DNA of 49,592 nucleotides. It comes from Mycoplasmataceae bacterium. Lineage in GTDB: Bacteria; Bacillota_I; Bacilli_A; Mycoplasmatales; Mycoplasmoidaceae. The position numbers were made by a program, and so were the translations under genes. The stretch spans positions 1 through 49,592 of the forward strand of contig JAISKD010000009.1 in assembly GCA_031261065.1 (NCBI GenBank), given 5' to 3'. The notes under the pieces are model-generated. The model had not been told where the DNA came from and ran no database searches. It worked only from the letters and a program-made list of their open reading frames with translations. Below, piece by piece: positions 20,397-32,743 of this stretch; position 1 is the stretch's first letter, and every line of letters starts with the position of its first letter.

Positions 20397-21773
20397 ATGC
20401 TTATTCAACCACAAAATAGAAAAAAGGTCTTTAAAAACGCGGTACTTGTTGCCCTCTTCGCAATTCCCAGCGGACTAGGAATTGCTGGAATTGCTGTAGG
20501 AATGCATAAGGTGGCACCGGTATATGGAAACACTTATACAACTGGTTCATCTATATACGTAAACAGATCTAATAGTAAATATGTAGAAAACCTATGTATT
20601 AGTGAATTGAAAAAAATATCATCACCACAGTTATGGAACTTTGGTGTAAAGCAACTTACAACTAATGAAGCAACATATAATCCTTGTCTTTCAAATGGAG
20701 CGCAAGCGTATTGAGAAGTATTATATGCTGCTGCATATTGGGTTACACAGGGACATGCAAACAATGTGCAGTTCTTATTATATGATACAGTTTGGTGAGA
20801 TCCAGCTGTTATGGCACTTAGTAATGGTGCTGTTATATTCGATAATGTTTCTAAAGGTAGTCCAGCATATTGCGACTTTCAGAATGATACTGCAAATGTT
20901 AAGTATTTTTGAGATGACGAAAGCCAAAGCTGGTGATACAATTTCTATTTAACAAGTTCTGATGCTGCAGTATCATTCCACGTGGGACCATCAATTGCAT
21001 ATGAAGAATACGGAATATATGAATATGATGATAATTTTCAACAAAATGGTCCTGTAGATATAACTAACCATTGAGATGCTGATTTATTCTTTGAGAATGG
21101 CAAAGACTGGTGTTATGCCACTGAAAGCGAACCAAAAAGCTGGTGATATAAAATTAAGAACAACAACTATAACGCTGGTTCCGACCCACAAGAACGCTGA
21201 AATGCTTATATGACTGATATAGTTAACGAAGAGAATGAGGACTGAATATTCAAGAAAATTGTTTATAGAGATATAATTTACTCATTTGCACGTTGAGCTA
21301 AATCAAAACAAATGTTATTTCATTATAACCGTTTCACGGGTTTTTGACCTAGAACTTCAGCATTGTCTCCAGAACCAGAAACATGAAATGCTCGCGATAA
21401 AGATTTCCACAACTCATCATTATTTATAGAGACAGCGCCTGGATTTAACTTTTTAACAACGACGCCTTACAACCACGACACCCCAAGTGTATATCCAACG
21501 CCAGACTTTTCTTTGCCAGATGCAGGGTATCTTTGATTCTCTAATGCCGTTGATTTATCAATTGAGTATGTTTTAGTTGACGATTTAGCACCATGAAACC
21601 CAGCTAAGACAATATCTTCTGTGTATATAAGGATAACTGGTTATAATGCATATAATGCAGATCCTGAAAAAGTACAAAATGAATCATTATATCTTCCTTC
21701 ATTTATTTTTAATGGTCTTAAAACAAAAGATGACTGGGCCACTAATGCAGCAAACTTCTGACCAGGATTGTAG
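20397..21773 (+). CDS. Trp-rich extracytoplasmic protein
   Basis: 458 residues in one frame that contains about 14 TGA codons, so it is nearly invisible under the standard code. Basic N-terminus, then one hydrophobic segment (about residues 15-36) acting as signal or anchor; no lipobox. Roughly 4-5% of residues are Trp and many more are Tyr and Asn. A recurring motif S-W-W-Y-(N/K)-(F/I) occurs twice, each preceded by an acidic stretch. The aromatic surface is what carbohydrate- or lipid-binding proteins often show, but no domain is recognised. A GTG at 20391 could also start translation. It is divergent from the 917-residue LRR protein, sharing a 94-bp AT-rich region. Confidence 0.82.
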
Positions 21774-22054
21774 TTTTCATTATAATCATTGTCGTACATT
21801 CCATTTAGAACGGCCTTGCGTTTAATGGCACCGGATATAATGCTAAATTTATATCCGTTCTTTTCTATACGGTGTGGCGAAATATATATTATTAAGGCGA
21901 ATGCTGTACGGCTTACAAGAACATTCTTAATGATTTTTTTATGATACATTAGTATAGAACAATGACCTCGCCCTTCATAAACGATATATATAAATATATA
22001 TAAGTGTATTTACACACTAAATAAAGTGGTTGTTCAAGAACTTAAAACAACCAA

Positions 22055-23833
22055 TTAGAATATATCTTTTCTATTGAAGACTGCAGCTGAGAGAATCAAG
22101 ATTGCTACAGATATAGATAATCATATAGGAATGATTCTTGTGCTTGGAATGATAGGCGCAGAAGTGTAAGCATATGTTTGTTTAATAACATCCATTCCAC
22201 CGAAATCAACTGTTGGAAGCATACATATTGAAGAATCTGAAGTTTCAGTACCGTTTCATCCTTCTCAGCTAGGCATACTAAAGAAAACGTCCTTGTATAA
22301 ATTTGAATACAAACGGTATTGTGTAAGAAGGTTAAAGTCAACTTCATTTCCTGTTAACATGTTAGTGCCATCTTCATACAGAGTATTAAGCACTTCTTCG
22401 GAAAGATCGTTAACATTATAATATTCCCCGTCTTCTTTTTGATAGTTGAAAAATATCTGTGGAAATATTCCAGTTCCTGGGGTTCAGAATCTTTGTTCTA
22501 TATATCGCGTTGCTTCCAAGAAGATCTTCATGGATGTAATATTATAATAATCTTCACCAAACTCATTACCATAAATGTTTTTGAACTGCTGCATATTTAG
22601 TTCAAGTGTTTCACGGAAATTTTCATGGTTATTAATTAACTGGTCAGTTAAACTATGAATAATATTTTCTGCTTCAATTGGTTGGGCAAACCTTTGTAAA
22701 TCTTCTCAATATACAAAGGTTAATTTACCTGTTGTACAACTAATATAATAACCTATTGGTTCGATATTCATCATAGAAGTAATTTCATCATAGCTAGACT
22801 CATTGAATGAATATCCAACAGTTCCGAATTTTGATTGCATAGATGCACCAACACCAAAATGCATTGGAATTAATGCGGGTATAGTTGTACTAAAATCATT
22901 AAGTTCTTTAATTATTGATTCACTTGAGATTTTATATTGATAGTGTTGACTTGCACCCAATGCATTACGTTTAATATGATCATTGTTATTCTCTTCCATC
23001 TTAAACATATTAAGAGTTGTAACAAGTTGGTTAGCAACGTCAAAAGCACCGGTAACCTTTGTTGGTGAGAACTTATTGATTTTGTTCCATTCAGTTTTTA
23101 AGTTATAACTGGAGTTGTCAAGGTTTGCTAGAGTGTTGATAGTTCCGTCATATTGGAAATACTTATAACTATCTGCTACAGCCCCAGTTTTTTCTTCAAT
23201 GATGGTTTGGTTAGAGTCAACTATGACTGGAGCTAGAATATCAATTACAGATAGCATAACAGCTCCACCTACAACACTTGACATCATACCAACACTTGAA
23301 ATAAGTTGTGCCAAGAATATAGAAACTGAACCAAAGACGAAAAACATAACAATATCAGCAACAATGATAGAGGTATAGATACTATCAAAGGTTTTGATAT
23401 CATCAAAACCTTTAGGAAGGAACATAGAAAAGGCTGTAATAACTAAGCTTATTATTGCTGTGAGAATACAAACTGATACATACGTGCCAAATTTACAGCA
23501 AAACATTGCTGGTCTTGAAAGTGGTTTAGTTGATGTTACTAGCCTACTACCATCATCTATATCCTTTTTGAATAAAAGAACGGCTAGGAAAACACAAAAT
23601 AGACCAGATAAAATAAAAAGCAATAAGTGAATGTTTATTGATACAGGTAATGATGACATCGCATTCTGTATTGAGAAGTTCCATACTTCTATTGGAGATG
23701 CATCTCGTGCTAAAGGAAGTATAATCAGAACCAAAACGAAATACAATTGATAAACACCTATGACGATTCAAAGTGAAATCTGCTTAAGGGTAGTTTTTAG
23801 TAATAATGCGTAATAGCCAGAAACGGACTTCAT
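22055..23833 (-). CDS. ABC-2 type transporter permease with large external domain
   Basis: 592 residues. Five or six membrane helices lie in the first 210 residues (for example IIPLA-ending helix 1 and INIHLLLFILSGLFCVFLAV), followed by about 350 hydrophilic residues and a single C-terminal helix IWLSISVAILILSAAVF ending RKDIF. This is the ABC-2 permease plan with the helix 5-6 loop enlarged into an extracellular domain. The second permease (25245-26915) has the same plan and ends in the similar KSKDFS. Translation is coupled to the ATPase: the stop and start overlap as TAATG. It is the last gene of the operon; a weak hairpin follows (TGGTTGTT/AACAACCA near 22028-22052). Cargo is unknown. Confidence 0.88.
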
Positions 23834-25236
23834 TATTTCTTAACCCCCTTTGCAATTTTCTTTTTCGCAATCGTAGTTAATTTATCATATACATCTTCTA
23901 ATGATGGAACATATGGATAGAATTTCTCAAGTATTAAATGACTATCTTCAATAAAGTTAAATAATGCTTGCTTTTGTGCTTCAGTACTTAATTGCACGCA
24001 GTATTTATCTTTAATGGTTGTATCATATAATTTCTTCTGATTACAATATTTCTTGACAACATCATATTTGTCAACATCGACAACATAAAGGTTTTTAGTA
24101 ATCTTTTCATTAATATCATGGATATTACCAGTATAGATAAGATTTCCTTTTTCAATAATGGTTACTGAATCTGCATACTTTTCAAGTTCAGTTAATACGT
24201 GTGAACTAATTAAGATAGACTTTCCTAGTTTACGTAATTCTGCGATATGTTTGAAAAGATCTTGCCTTGCAGCTGGGTCAAGCATGGCTGTAGGTTCGTC
24301 CATTATTAAGATACTAGGGTTTGTTAATAGAGCTTGAGCTAATAATACTTTCTTCTTTTGTCCTGATGAAAAAGAGTTAGGACATCTTTTCTCAAGCTCT
24401 TTAATACCAACTTGTTTTAGTACTCTTTCTACTGCTGCCACTGCATCATGGTAATTCATACCATCTAATTTAGCCATTGATAGTAAATAGTTAAAAGTAC
24501 TTGTTGCTTCTGGGAACAATGCTTTTTCTGGGAAATATCCTAGAAAGTTCTTAGAAGCGGGGTTTGTATTAGGAATACCGTTAATCATTATTGTTCCGTT
24601 TCAGCTTGAATAGGCACCAACAATTGATTTTATAACAGTTGTCTTTCCTGCACCATTTCCTCCAATGAAAGCATGGAACTGTCCGGGTTCTACAACGAAT
24701 GAGATATTATTTATAGATGGTGCTTTATTACCGGAATAGAATTTTGTTAAACCATTAACGTATAGAGTTGGACATTTTTCTTTGTTTGGATATAGTTGTT
24801 TAAAATATTCAACTCCAAAGTAAGGGTTCTGAAGGGTTTTAAAGTACAATTGCTTAACAGGCTTAGCATTTGCTTCAGCTACAAGCTTCTTATAGTCTTC
24901 GTTCTTTCCTGCATGTAAATCCTCACCATTTAGTCATCGGATAAATGCAGACTTAGTTTTTGGTTTGGTTTCCTTCTTATTAGTAGCTTCTTTCGTCTTA
25001 CTGGCATCCTTAGCTGCTGCTTCATGTGTATCCTCACCATTTAGTCAACGCATGAATTTAGACTTAGTTTTTACTTTGGGTTTTTTCTCACTAGTAGCTT
25101 CCTTCTTGCTAACGGTTTCCTTTTTCTTACTATCGTCCTTAGATTTTACTTTATGTATGTCTTCGCCACTTAGTCAACGCATGAACATAGACTTAGATTT
25201 TACTTTGGTTTTCTTCTCATTCTTTATTTCGTCCAT
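23833..25236 (-). CDS. ABC transporter ATPase with N-terminal RWLxGED repeats
   Basis: 467 residues. The ATPase core starts near residue 145 and has Walker A GGNGAGKT, signature SFSSGQKKKV, Walker B ILIMDEPTAMLD and the H-loop ISSHV, as in export-type (CcmA/BcrA-like) subunits. The first ~130 residues are unusual: three copies of TKS-x-F-(M/I)-RWL-(S/N)-GED-x-H, spaced about 40 residues apart by Lys/Glu/Thr/Ser-rich linkers. Frame and length were checked from the ATG at 25236 to the core. A strong Shine-Dalgarno site (GGAGG) sits seven to eight bases before the ATG, overlapping the end of the upstream permease. The repeats may bind a partner protein; this is inference. Confidence 0.9.
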
Positions 25237-25244
25237 AATACCTC

Positions 25245-26915
25245 CTATGAAAAATCCTTACTCTTATATAAAAATAAAGCTCCTCCCATCAATACTACTC
25301 CAACAATTGCTCAATATATATCATACATATAAAATTTAATTTGGTGCATAGAAGTAGTAAATGTGAAGAAACCAAATAAGACGTTAGAGAATAAGCCTAG
25401 TTTAATAGTTGAGAACTCTGAACCATAACCATTGTTAGCAAAGAAACTACCATCACTATAATGAATACCACTAGCCGTCTTATCTAAAATAAATGTTTTT
25501 ACTCTTCACTGTAAATTATAGAATTCTCCACTAGTAAAATAGTTATCACTAATGATATTCATAATATTTAAACTTTCACACGCTTTGTAATATGAATACA
25601 TTTTAAATTCAAGTATTGCCCGGTTTAATTCAAGATCATTGTGAACATTAGGATTCGGATGAATATTAACCATGTAATCTCATAAAAATTCATATTCATT
25701 TTGATCTGGTATATCTCATCAAGCACCGAAGTTATTATCTTTAACGTGAGAATTAAATTCGGCATATAGAATACTAAAATATGCCTTCTCTGCTGGAGTT
25801 TTTGGAGCAAGATCTTCATTTGTATAAAATTGCTTATTGTCTACTCGTGCATCTCCATTATACAAATAGGCAATATTATTAGATAAGAATCTCTGGTTGT
25901 CACCAGTATTTCCTAGCATATAAACATAACAGTCTGCTCCGTTATAGTTATCAACATACATTAATGGTTTTTCTTCAGTTATTGAATAGGCTAAATCCTG
26001 CAATTTGTAAGATGCATCATCTGAATATCCGAATTCATTTTCACAATACTTTTCTGATCAACCTTGCAGTCCGATAGAATTATACGCAAAAGTTAATTGC
26101 TTAACAAAGTTTGCACCTATTCAAGACTTCTCATATTTAGGAGCTATTCTATTTGCGTAATAATCCTGCGCTGCAAGTGGATCAGTAAATTGGATGTCAG
26201 GATTAAAACTAGTAAATGAAATACCATTACTCATTTTACCAGTTGTGTCTCCCGTTGCATTCTGTTGTTTAGCATAGTAACGTAAAGTTGAAGCCTGAAC
26301 ATTATCATTAATTAACATATTTTGTTCTGGCGTTAGTTGACCATAAGACATACCTGCAGATACTAGATTAAGGGCAAGGGCAACAACCATAGGTGATAAT
26401 ACCGTAACTGTTTTATTTGCTTTTAATGAAACAAATATACCTATTCCTCCAAATATTAATGTAAGAATTGCATTGCCCACGACTATATTTGCTAATAAGA
26501 AACTGAAGCGAGTGAATGTCACATCCTTCATTGTGGGCATTAATATAAGCAAGAACACCATTAACAGAGCCGTTAATAGTGTGGATACAGTGAAGTATAC
26601 GGCAACCTTGCCTAACATTGTTTGGTTTTTTGTTACTTTCTTTGTGGAAACAATTAAATCGACATTGTTTTCTTGTGTTTCCTTAAATAAGTAACCAATA
26701 AGTATACCATATACACCACTACTTATAATCATACAGAAACCTATGTTAAGGTTTTCTACGTTTGATCATGCTGATAGGAATTCGTTATTATTAGCTCAAG
26801 GGATAACAACTAGGAAAACTATAAACACTATTAAATATAATGCTGAGAATATATATAGGATTTTTTTTCTTAGCAAACTTGCTAATGTAAATTTATAGTT
26901 CTGGACTCACAGCAT
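25245..26915 (-). CDS. ABC-2 type transporter permease, second subunit
   Basis: 556 residues. One N-terminal helix (YIFSALYLIVFIVFLVVI), a cluster of helices between about residues 60 and 200 (for example VYGILIGYLF and LLTALLMVFLLILM), a hydrophilic domain of about 300 residues rich in Asn, Asp and Tyr, and a C-terminal helix before KSKDFS. The architecture equals that of the permease at 22055-23833, so the transporter is probably a heterodimer served by the ATPase between them. An in-frame TAA lies two codons upstream of the ATG at 26915, which fixes the start. There is an AAGGAG at 26961-26966, far from this start and not obviously used. Confidence 0.87.
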
Positions 26916-26969
26916 CTTTTAAATTATTATAAACTGTGTATTAAAGTGTTTATAGTGTTCTCCTTATGA

Positions 26970-29663
26970 TTAGTTGGAAATTGGATCTCAGAAGTCAGTT
27001 GCATCATATTGTCATGTATATGTTATTGCTTTCTCTTTGCGTTTATCACCAATCTTTATAGTATGTTTGTTTTGGAAAGCTAGTTGGTCTGAACCCGATC
27101 CCGATACCGGTACATAATCGTCAAGTGAAACACCATAGTTACTTAATAACGATAGGTCAGCATATGTGCTGCAGTTATTAGCATAATGTTTGGGGTTGAC
27201 TTTTCATTTTGTGGGTGAGCCATCAACCGAACTATAAGCATAGAAAGGGTTATCTTTGTCTGTATATCCATCACCACTGCCACTATTGGTTCACATAGAG
27301 TAGGTACGTACTGTTAAACTATTAATGCTTGCCATGAATGGGAAGTTGATTGTGGCATCTAAAGATTCAGAATCAATTTTTAATATTGGGGCAGCAAATG
27401 CTCCAATTTGTCCATTTGTTTTAAGTTGATTTGAACTATTTCCCAAACCATATTGTTCCATCGTTCCATCACCATAAATTAAATCATTTATATTAATTTC
27501 ATAATTATTTGTTGCTTTAGTAGCGGGAGATGAATAAACATTATCCTTGATAGTGGCTGCACAAGTAGAGACATTTGATGGTTTCGCAGATAAATCAGAG
27601 CTTCCTTTTTCCTCGTGTTGACCATTATCATTACCATCATATTCCGTTGAAGAGTAATCAAGCACATTACCTTGAGATACCTTATTTTGGGGTCAGCCAA
27701 TGTTCTTTGGAGCAAATTTAATAAGTGAAGTATAATCTTCGGTAGAATTAGCTCTGTTATCTGTAATTGTTCCGCTACTACCAGTAGGACCTAATACTAA
27801 ATTCGGATTTGCGGCAATAAATCGTGTCTTAAAACTTCCGTCTAAATTATAAGTTTCACCAGTTTTATCTCCTCCAGCATGTTGTACAATGTGAGCTTGA
27901 GTGGATGAATATCTATTATCTCTATCTGTTGCCAGTTTAACCATCTCTGTTCGTCATTCCTTAGCTTCTGCTAATCATTCACTGGTGTCAGCCATTTCGG
28001 AGGTTCCAGATGTTTTATGTGCAAGATCATGAGCAAATTTTTCAACACCTTCTGTAGTAATGCCTTTTGGATTTGCTCCAGTGCCATTCACTGATTCTAA
28101 ATAATCTCTGTAAATTTTATCAGCATTTCAAGTTACTCCTGTAGGGTCAGCTGTATTTCCCGCTACATCAGTAACTTGGTCATAAGCTGTAGCAAGACTT
28201 GTTTTACCACTACCGTCTCCTTTAAATCCGTTTATAATAACGCCAGATGAAACAAGAGTAGTTAGTATAGATACCTCTTCATTTACATATAATCCAAGCA
28301 TTGTGTCAATGTATGATACACTTTTGTGGTTTTCTTGGTCTCCGAAGTAAAGACCAGAACCACCAGAAATAGTGTAATCAGGATCAGGATTCGCAGGGAA
28401 TGTTCCGTCCTCATCAGATATGAAGATACTTACTCCGGCATTACTAATATCAGAAAGGATTGGTTCAAAATAAAACATCTCACCTAAGTATTTTATTCCA
28501 AGGAAGTCTGGTTCTCCAAAATTAGATAAACCATTCACTGAACCATATTTAACCATTGGTTCAGTATCATAATCAGTAGTAAAAGGATTATATCATACTT
28601 CATCGTCACCATTATCATCACCAGTAATACCAAATTTAAGTAATGTTGATTCTCCAAGTGAAACAGATCCAGATTTACCGTTATCTAATTTGCTTTCGAA
28701 ATACCTAATAGATGGATTTGTATTATATAAACTTAATAAATCAAAGTTGTATGTGAAGTCGTGAGCTGAAAGTTGATATGTACCGGGATTTACTTCGATT
28801 CTCACTTTAGGCTCATAATCGGGTTCATCAGCACCAACACTACCAGTCTTAGCGATTAATGTTCCTATAGGGCCTAATAACGCTCCTAATAAGCTTCCAC
28901 CGATTGACTTGTTGTCACTACTATCATCATCGCCATCACCTATAGCTATATCAAATGTAAGTGCTGATGCTATGTTATATGTTGAATTGAATTGGTATCT
29001 GCCATTTTCAAGTTTCGCTAAATCTAAACCAACTTCAAGTCATATTCCTCCACCGGCATCATCAATACTAGTGATAAGTGGATCGGTAGCATCTCTTCCG
29101 TAAGCATATGTAATTGTGTGAGCATTCTGATCTAAAGTTGCTCCAACAGCGCTTCCATAGTCGGCTAGGAATTTTCCAATTGGTGAAGTAGTATCAAATA
29201 TACCACCCATAACTCAGTTTGAAAATGCAGTATTATCATTATTATTTAAAACGCTTTGTAATTTGCCTTCAACTCTTTCAGATGTTTTACCGTTTGTTTC
29301 TAATATGCTAGTGTTATCAAGCTTTCATTGTTCAAGTGTTGGCATTTTCCATTGTCCATTGTTTCCAGGGGCTTTAGAGAAAGTAAACTTTAAATCGTAT
29401 GTAACTTCATCATCGCTAAGTTGTTGGCTTTCATCAGTATGAACTACTTTTTCTAACAGTACATCGAATTTAGGAGTTACAGCAGTTGCTCAGCTAGGTC
29501 TATTAGGAGGAACGATATGATTACCATCTCCACCTTTCTTCATACAGTAGCTTATATTCATTGAAGCTCCTCATGCTATTGCTCCAATGAATACTAGGGC
29601 TCCTAGTCCAAAGATTAATCTTGTTTTTTTGCCTGTATTGTCTTTTGTCTGTGTTTGTTTCAT
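26970..29663 (-). CDS. Large single-pass surface protein, first gene of the ABC operon
   Basis: 897 residues. Basic N-terminus (MKQTQTKDNTGKKTR), one membrane helix (about 16-37), then an extracellular body. The body shares long, nearly collinear similarity with the paralogue at 29993-32743: PPNRP-(S/G)-WATAVTPKFDV, GLDLAK(L/I)E, NPSIR(Y/W)FES, GGSG(L/V)YFGDQENHKS, LATDRDNRYS and YTSLIKFAPK. Small Ser/Gly/Asp spacers interrupt the body. No enzyme motif is recognised. The stop is 54 bp before the first permease gene, so it most likely belongs to the transporter operon as a substrate-capturing or accessory component. At least nine Trp are encoded by TGA. It could alternatively be an independent adhesin. 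Confidence 0.85.
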
Positions 29664-29992
29664 AATTCTGATATACCTTACACTTCATTTATAAAAAAAT
29701 AAAGTTAAAAAATTAATATTTATTATCTATATATATATAGTAGTAGTGGAAATTTAGCTAATAAATATATAAATTTTGTTGTTTTTGTCGTTATTCTCAA
29801 AATTTTAATTTAACTTTATTTTACTACTCTTGTCATATACACGCTATTGTTTTATATATTTAGATTTATGGCACAATATTATGGTATGACCAAAAAAACT
29901 ATAAACACCTGGATGTAAGTGATTATAGTTTTGAATTTTGGTATCTTCTAATGATTATAGACTTTGGTTAAAATGTCTATAGGAATTACCTA
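29664..29992. other. Intergenic region between the two ~900-residue paralogues
   Basis: The first ~47 bases (29664-29710) are almost identical to the 5' flank of the other paralogue (32744-32790) and hold the shared leader with AAGG about eleven bases before the ATG. The rest is AT-rich, with a strong hairpin terminator at 29895-29932. A 16-codon open frame at 29868 spans the hairpin and is probably chance. Confidence 0.7.
29895..29932 (-). terminator. Rho-independent terminator of the upstream paralogue
   Basis: AAAACTATAA pairs perfectly with TTATAGTTTT around an 18-base loop, and on the minus strand the stem runs into TTTTTTT. It lies about 60 bp after the stop of the 29993-32743 gene and before the promoter of the ABC operon, so the two paralogues are likely transcribed separately. 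Confidence 0.75.
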
Positions 29993-32743
29993 CTATGGAT
30001 TAAGTCAGCTTGTGGGTTTTCAGAAGTCAGTTATAATATATTTTCATTGATATGTGTTTGTTGTTTCTTTAACCATACCTGCAGCGGCATCAAATGAAAT
30101 ATGCTTTGCTTGGAAATCTACTTGTTTTTTATCCGAGTGCTCAGTTGTTAATTCTACATATTCATTGAGTTTAACACCATAGTTGCTTAATAATGCTAGG
30201 TCAACATGTGTAGTGAACTCATTTCAATAGTGTTCTTGGTTAGTTACTCATTTTATACCATTTTCGTTAACGTTAGTATAAGCATATCAAGGGTCGTCTT
30301 TATTATCATATTGGCTATCAGAGTTGGCTGAGTGGTTTCCTTTTACTAAACTTGAAACACTCGCAGCCAATGGAAAGTTGATTGTAGCACCTAAAGTATC
30401 AGGATTTATTTGTAATATTGGGGCAGCATATGCTCCGATTTGTCCCTGTGTTCTCAACATATAGTAACTATTTCCGGTACCGCCATATTGTTTATAGGTT
30501 GCATTACCTAATTTATAATCATTTATATTGATACCATAGTTATATTGTGGTTCAGTTACAGGAGATGAAAGATCAATGTCATTAATGGTTGTTGCACAAG
30601 TAGCAATGTTTGATGGCGATACACCTAACTCATCCACACCTTTATCATCATCTCCATCAAAGCCATCTGTTGCAAGTTGGTAGTTGTCAAAGAAGTTTCT
30701 TGAGGATATCTTATTTTCAGGTCAACCATAGCTCTTTGGAGCGAATTTAATAAGTGAAGTGTAATCACTGCCAGCAGCGCTTTGCCTGTCGTCTGTGATT
30801 GCTCCGGTAGTATCATCAAACTGCAAAGAAGGATCTGCAGCAATAAATCGTGTCTTGTAATTTCTATCTAAATCGACAATTGAATTCTCAGCTCCCAATC
30901 CTGCAGAAGCTTCGATATGAGAACTTGTGGCTGAATATCTATTATCTCGGTCTGTTGCTAATTTAATCATCTTCGCTCGTCATTCAACAGATTCAGCAAG
31001 TCATGCGGCACTAGGGGTATCCATTTCAGATGAATCAGATGTCAGTTTTGCAAGTTCATCAGCATAATCTTTAACAAGTTCTGGAGTAGTTCCACCTACA
31101 TTATTGTGCACTTTTGCTAAATAATCTCTATAAAGTTTATCAGCATCAAAATCGTCAACTGTTGCTGCTTGACCTGTATTTCCATCATCACCAGTAATTT
31201 CATCATAAGCTATAGCAAGAGTTGTCTGGTGAGCACTTTCATCTCCATAGAATCCTTGTAAATTAACACCAGAAGCAACTAGACCAGTTAGCATAGATAT
31301 CTCTGTGTTTACATATAATCCAAGAGCTGTGTCAAGACCACCTATTACACTTTTGTGGTTTTCTTGGTCTCCGAAATAAACACCTGAGCCACCTGAGACA
31401 TTGTAATCTGGTGTTTGATCTTCTTCAAATGTACCATCGTCATCTGATATGTAGATTTTCACTCCAGCAGCACTATCATTAGAAAGAATTGGTTCGAAAT
31501 AGAATTTCTCACCTATGTATTTTACACCAAGGAAGTCTGATTCTCCGAAATTAGATGTACCAGTTAGCGAACCATACTTAACCAATGGGTTTTCATCATA
31601 CTCAGTACTGAAAGGGTTATATCATAAGTCACTTTTATGTGAGGGAGCACCACCTAATCCAGCATCATAATAGTCTTGACCAGTAATAGCGAATTTAAGT
31701 AATGCTGATTCTCCAATTGAAACGGAACCGCTTGTATTACCATCTAATTGGCTTTCAAACCATCTAATAGATGGATTTGTATTATATATGCTTAGTAAAT
31801 CGAAGTTATATCCGAAGTTACTAGCAGAAACTTGATATGTACCTGGGTTTAATTCAATTCTAACCTGTATAGCGGTATCATCACCACCATCATCATTATC
31901 ACCAACTGCTGCAGTTTTAGGTATTAATGAGCCCAATGGTCCTAATAATGAACCTAATAAAGAACCAGCTATTGATTTATCGTCCTCATCATCACCACCA
32001 TCATCATCGTCAGCTAAGCTTACATCGAAAGCGACAGTTGATGATAGATTATATGTTGAGTTAAATTGGTATTTATCGCCTTCAATCTTTGCTAAATCTA
32101 AACCAACTTCAATCCATACTCCACCTGCTTTATCAATACTTTGGATAAGTGAATCATCAGCACTTCTTTGACAAGTATATGTAATTGAGTTAGTATCTCG
32201 ATCTAAAACTAGATTTTGAGACGAACCATACTCTTCTAGGAAACTTCCAATTGGTGCTGCAGGGTCAAATATGCTTCCTAAAACTCAATTTGAAAATGCT
32301 GTGCTATCTTCATTGTCTAGAACAGTTTGTAATTTACCTTCAACATTTCCAGCTGTTTTACCAGTAATTGTATTTAACACACCAGTACCTGGAACAGCAT
32401 CAAGTGTTCAGTTACCAAGAGCTGGAAGTAACCAATCTCCAGTGTTTCCAGGAGCATTATAGAAAGTAAACACTATATCATATGTTTTATCAACAATGGC
32501 ACCTAATTCACCATCATCATGTTCTTCAGTAGTCATATGTACATCGAATTTAGGTGTTACAGCAGTTGCTCATCCAGGTCTATTAGGAGGAGTGATACCT
32601 CCAGCACCTCCACCTTTCTTCATACAGTAGCTAACATTCATTGTAGCTCCCCATGCTATTGCTCCAATGAATACTAGGGCTCCTAGTCCAAAGATTAATT
32701 TTCTTTTTTTAGCTGTATTATTGCTTGTTTGTGTTTGTTTCAT
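29993..32743 (-). CDS. Large single-pass surface protein, tandem paralogue
   Basis: 916 residues, with the same plan as the 897-residue protein at 26970-29663: basic N-terminus, membrane helix with LIFGLGALVFIGAIAWGA, then a long external body. The membrane region is almost identical between the two, whereas the body diverges more, especially in Asp/Gly spacers (a run of Asp/Gly near residue 200). The frame continues past a TGA (Trp) near 30010 to the TAG at 29993-29995, which adds WLNP to the end. It has its own terminator downstream, so it is a separate transcript from the ABC operon. A tandem duplication followed by divergence of the exposed part is the simplest reading. Function unknown. 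Confidence 0.85.

Noticed and set aside
21641-21949. Minus-strand open frame of 102 codons with a hydrophobic N-terminal stretch, antisense to the end of the Trp-rich protein
   Set aside because: Its last third lies opposite a convincing gene, no motif is recognised, and no promoter pattern like those of neighbours precedes it. It could be a remnant of a surface gene in 21774-21949, but I cannot support it.
22028-22052. Hairpin TGGTTGTT/AACAACCA after the last permease as a terminator
   Set aside because: The stem is fair but the loop is long and no clear T-run follows on the minus strand, so it is not listed as a terminator.
29868-29918. Sixteen-codon frame MAQYYGMTKKTINTWM that resembles a helix-turn-helix fragment
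   Set aside because: It spans a strong terminator hairpin whose arms dictate the codons; too short to test, most likely chance.
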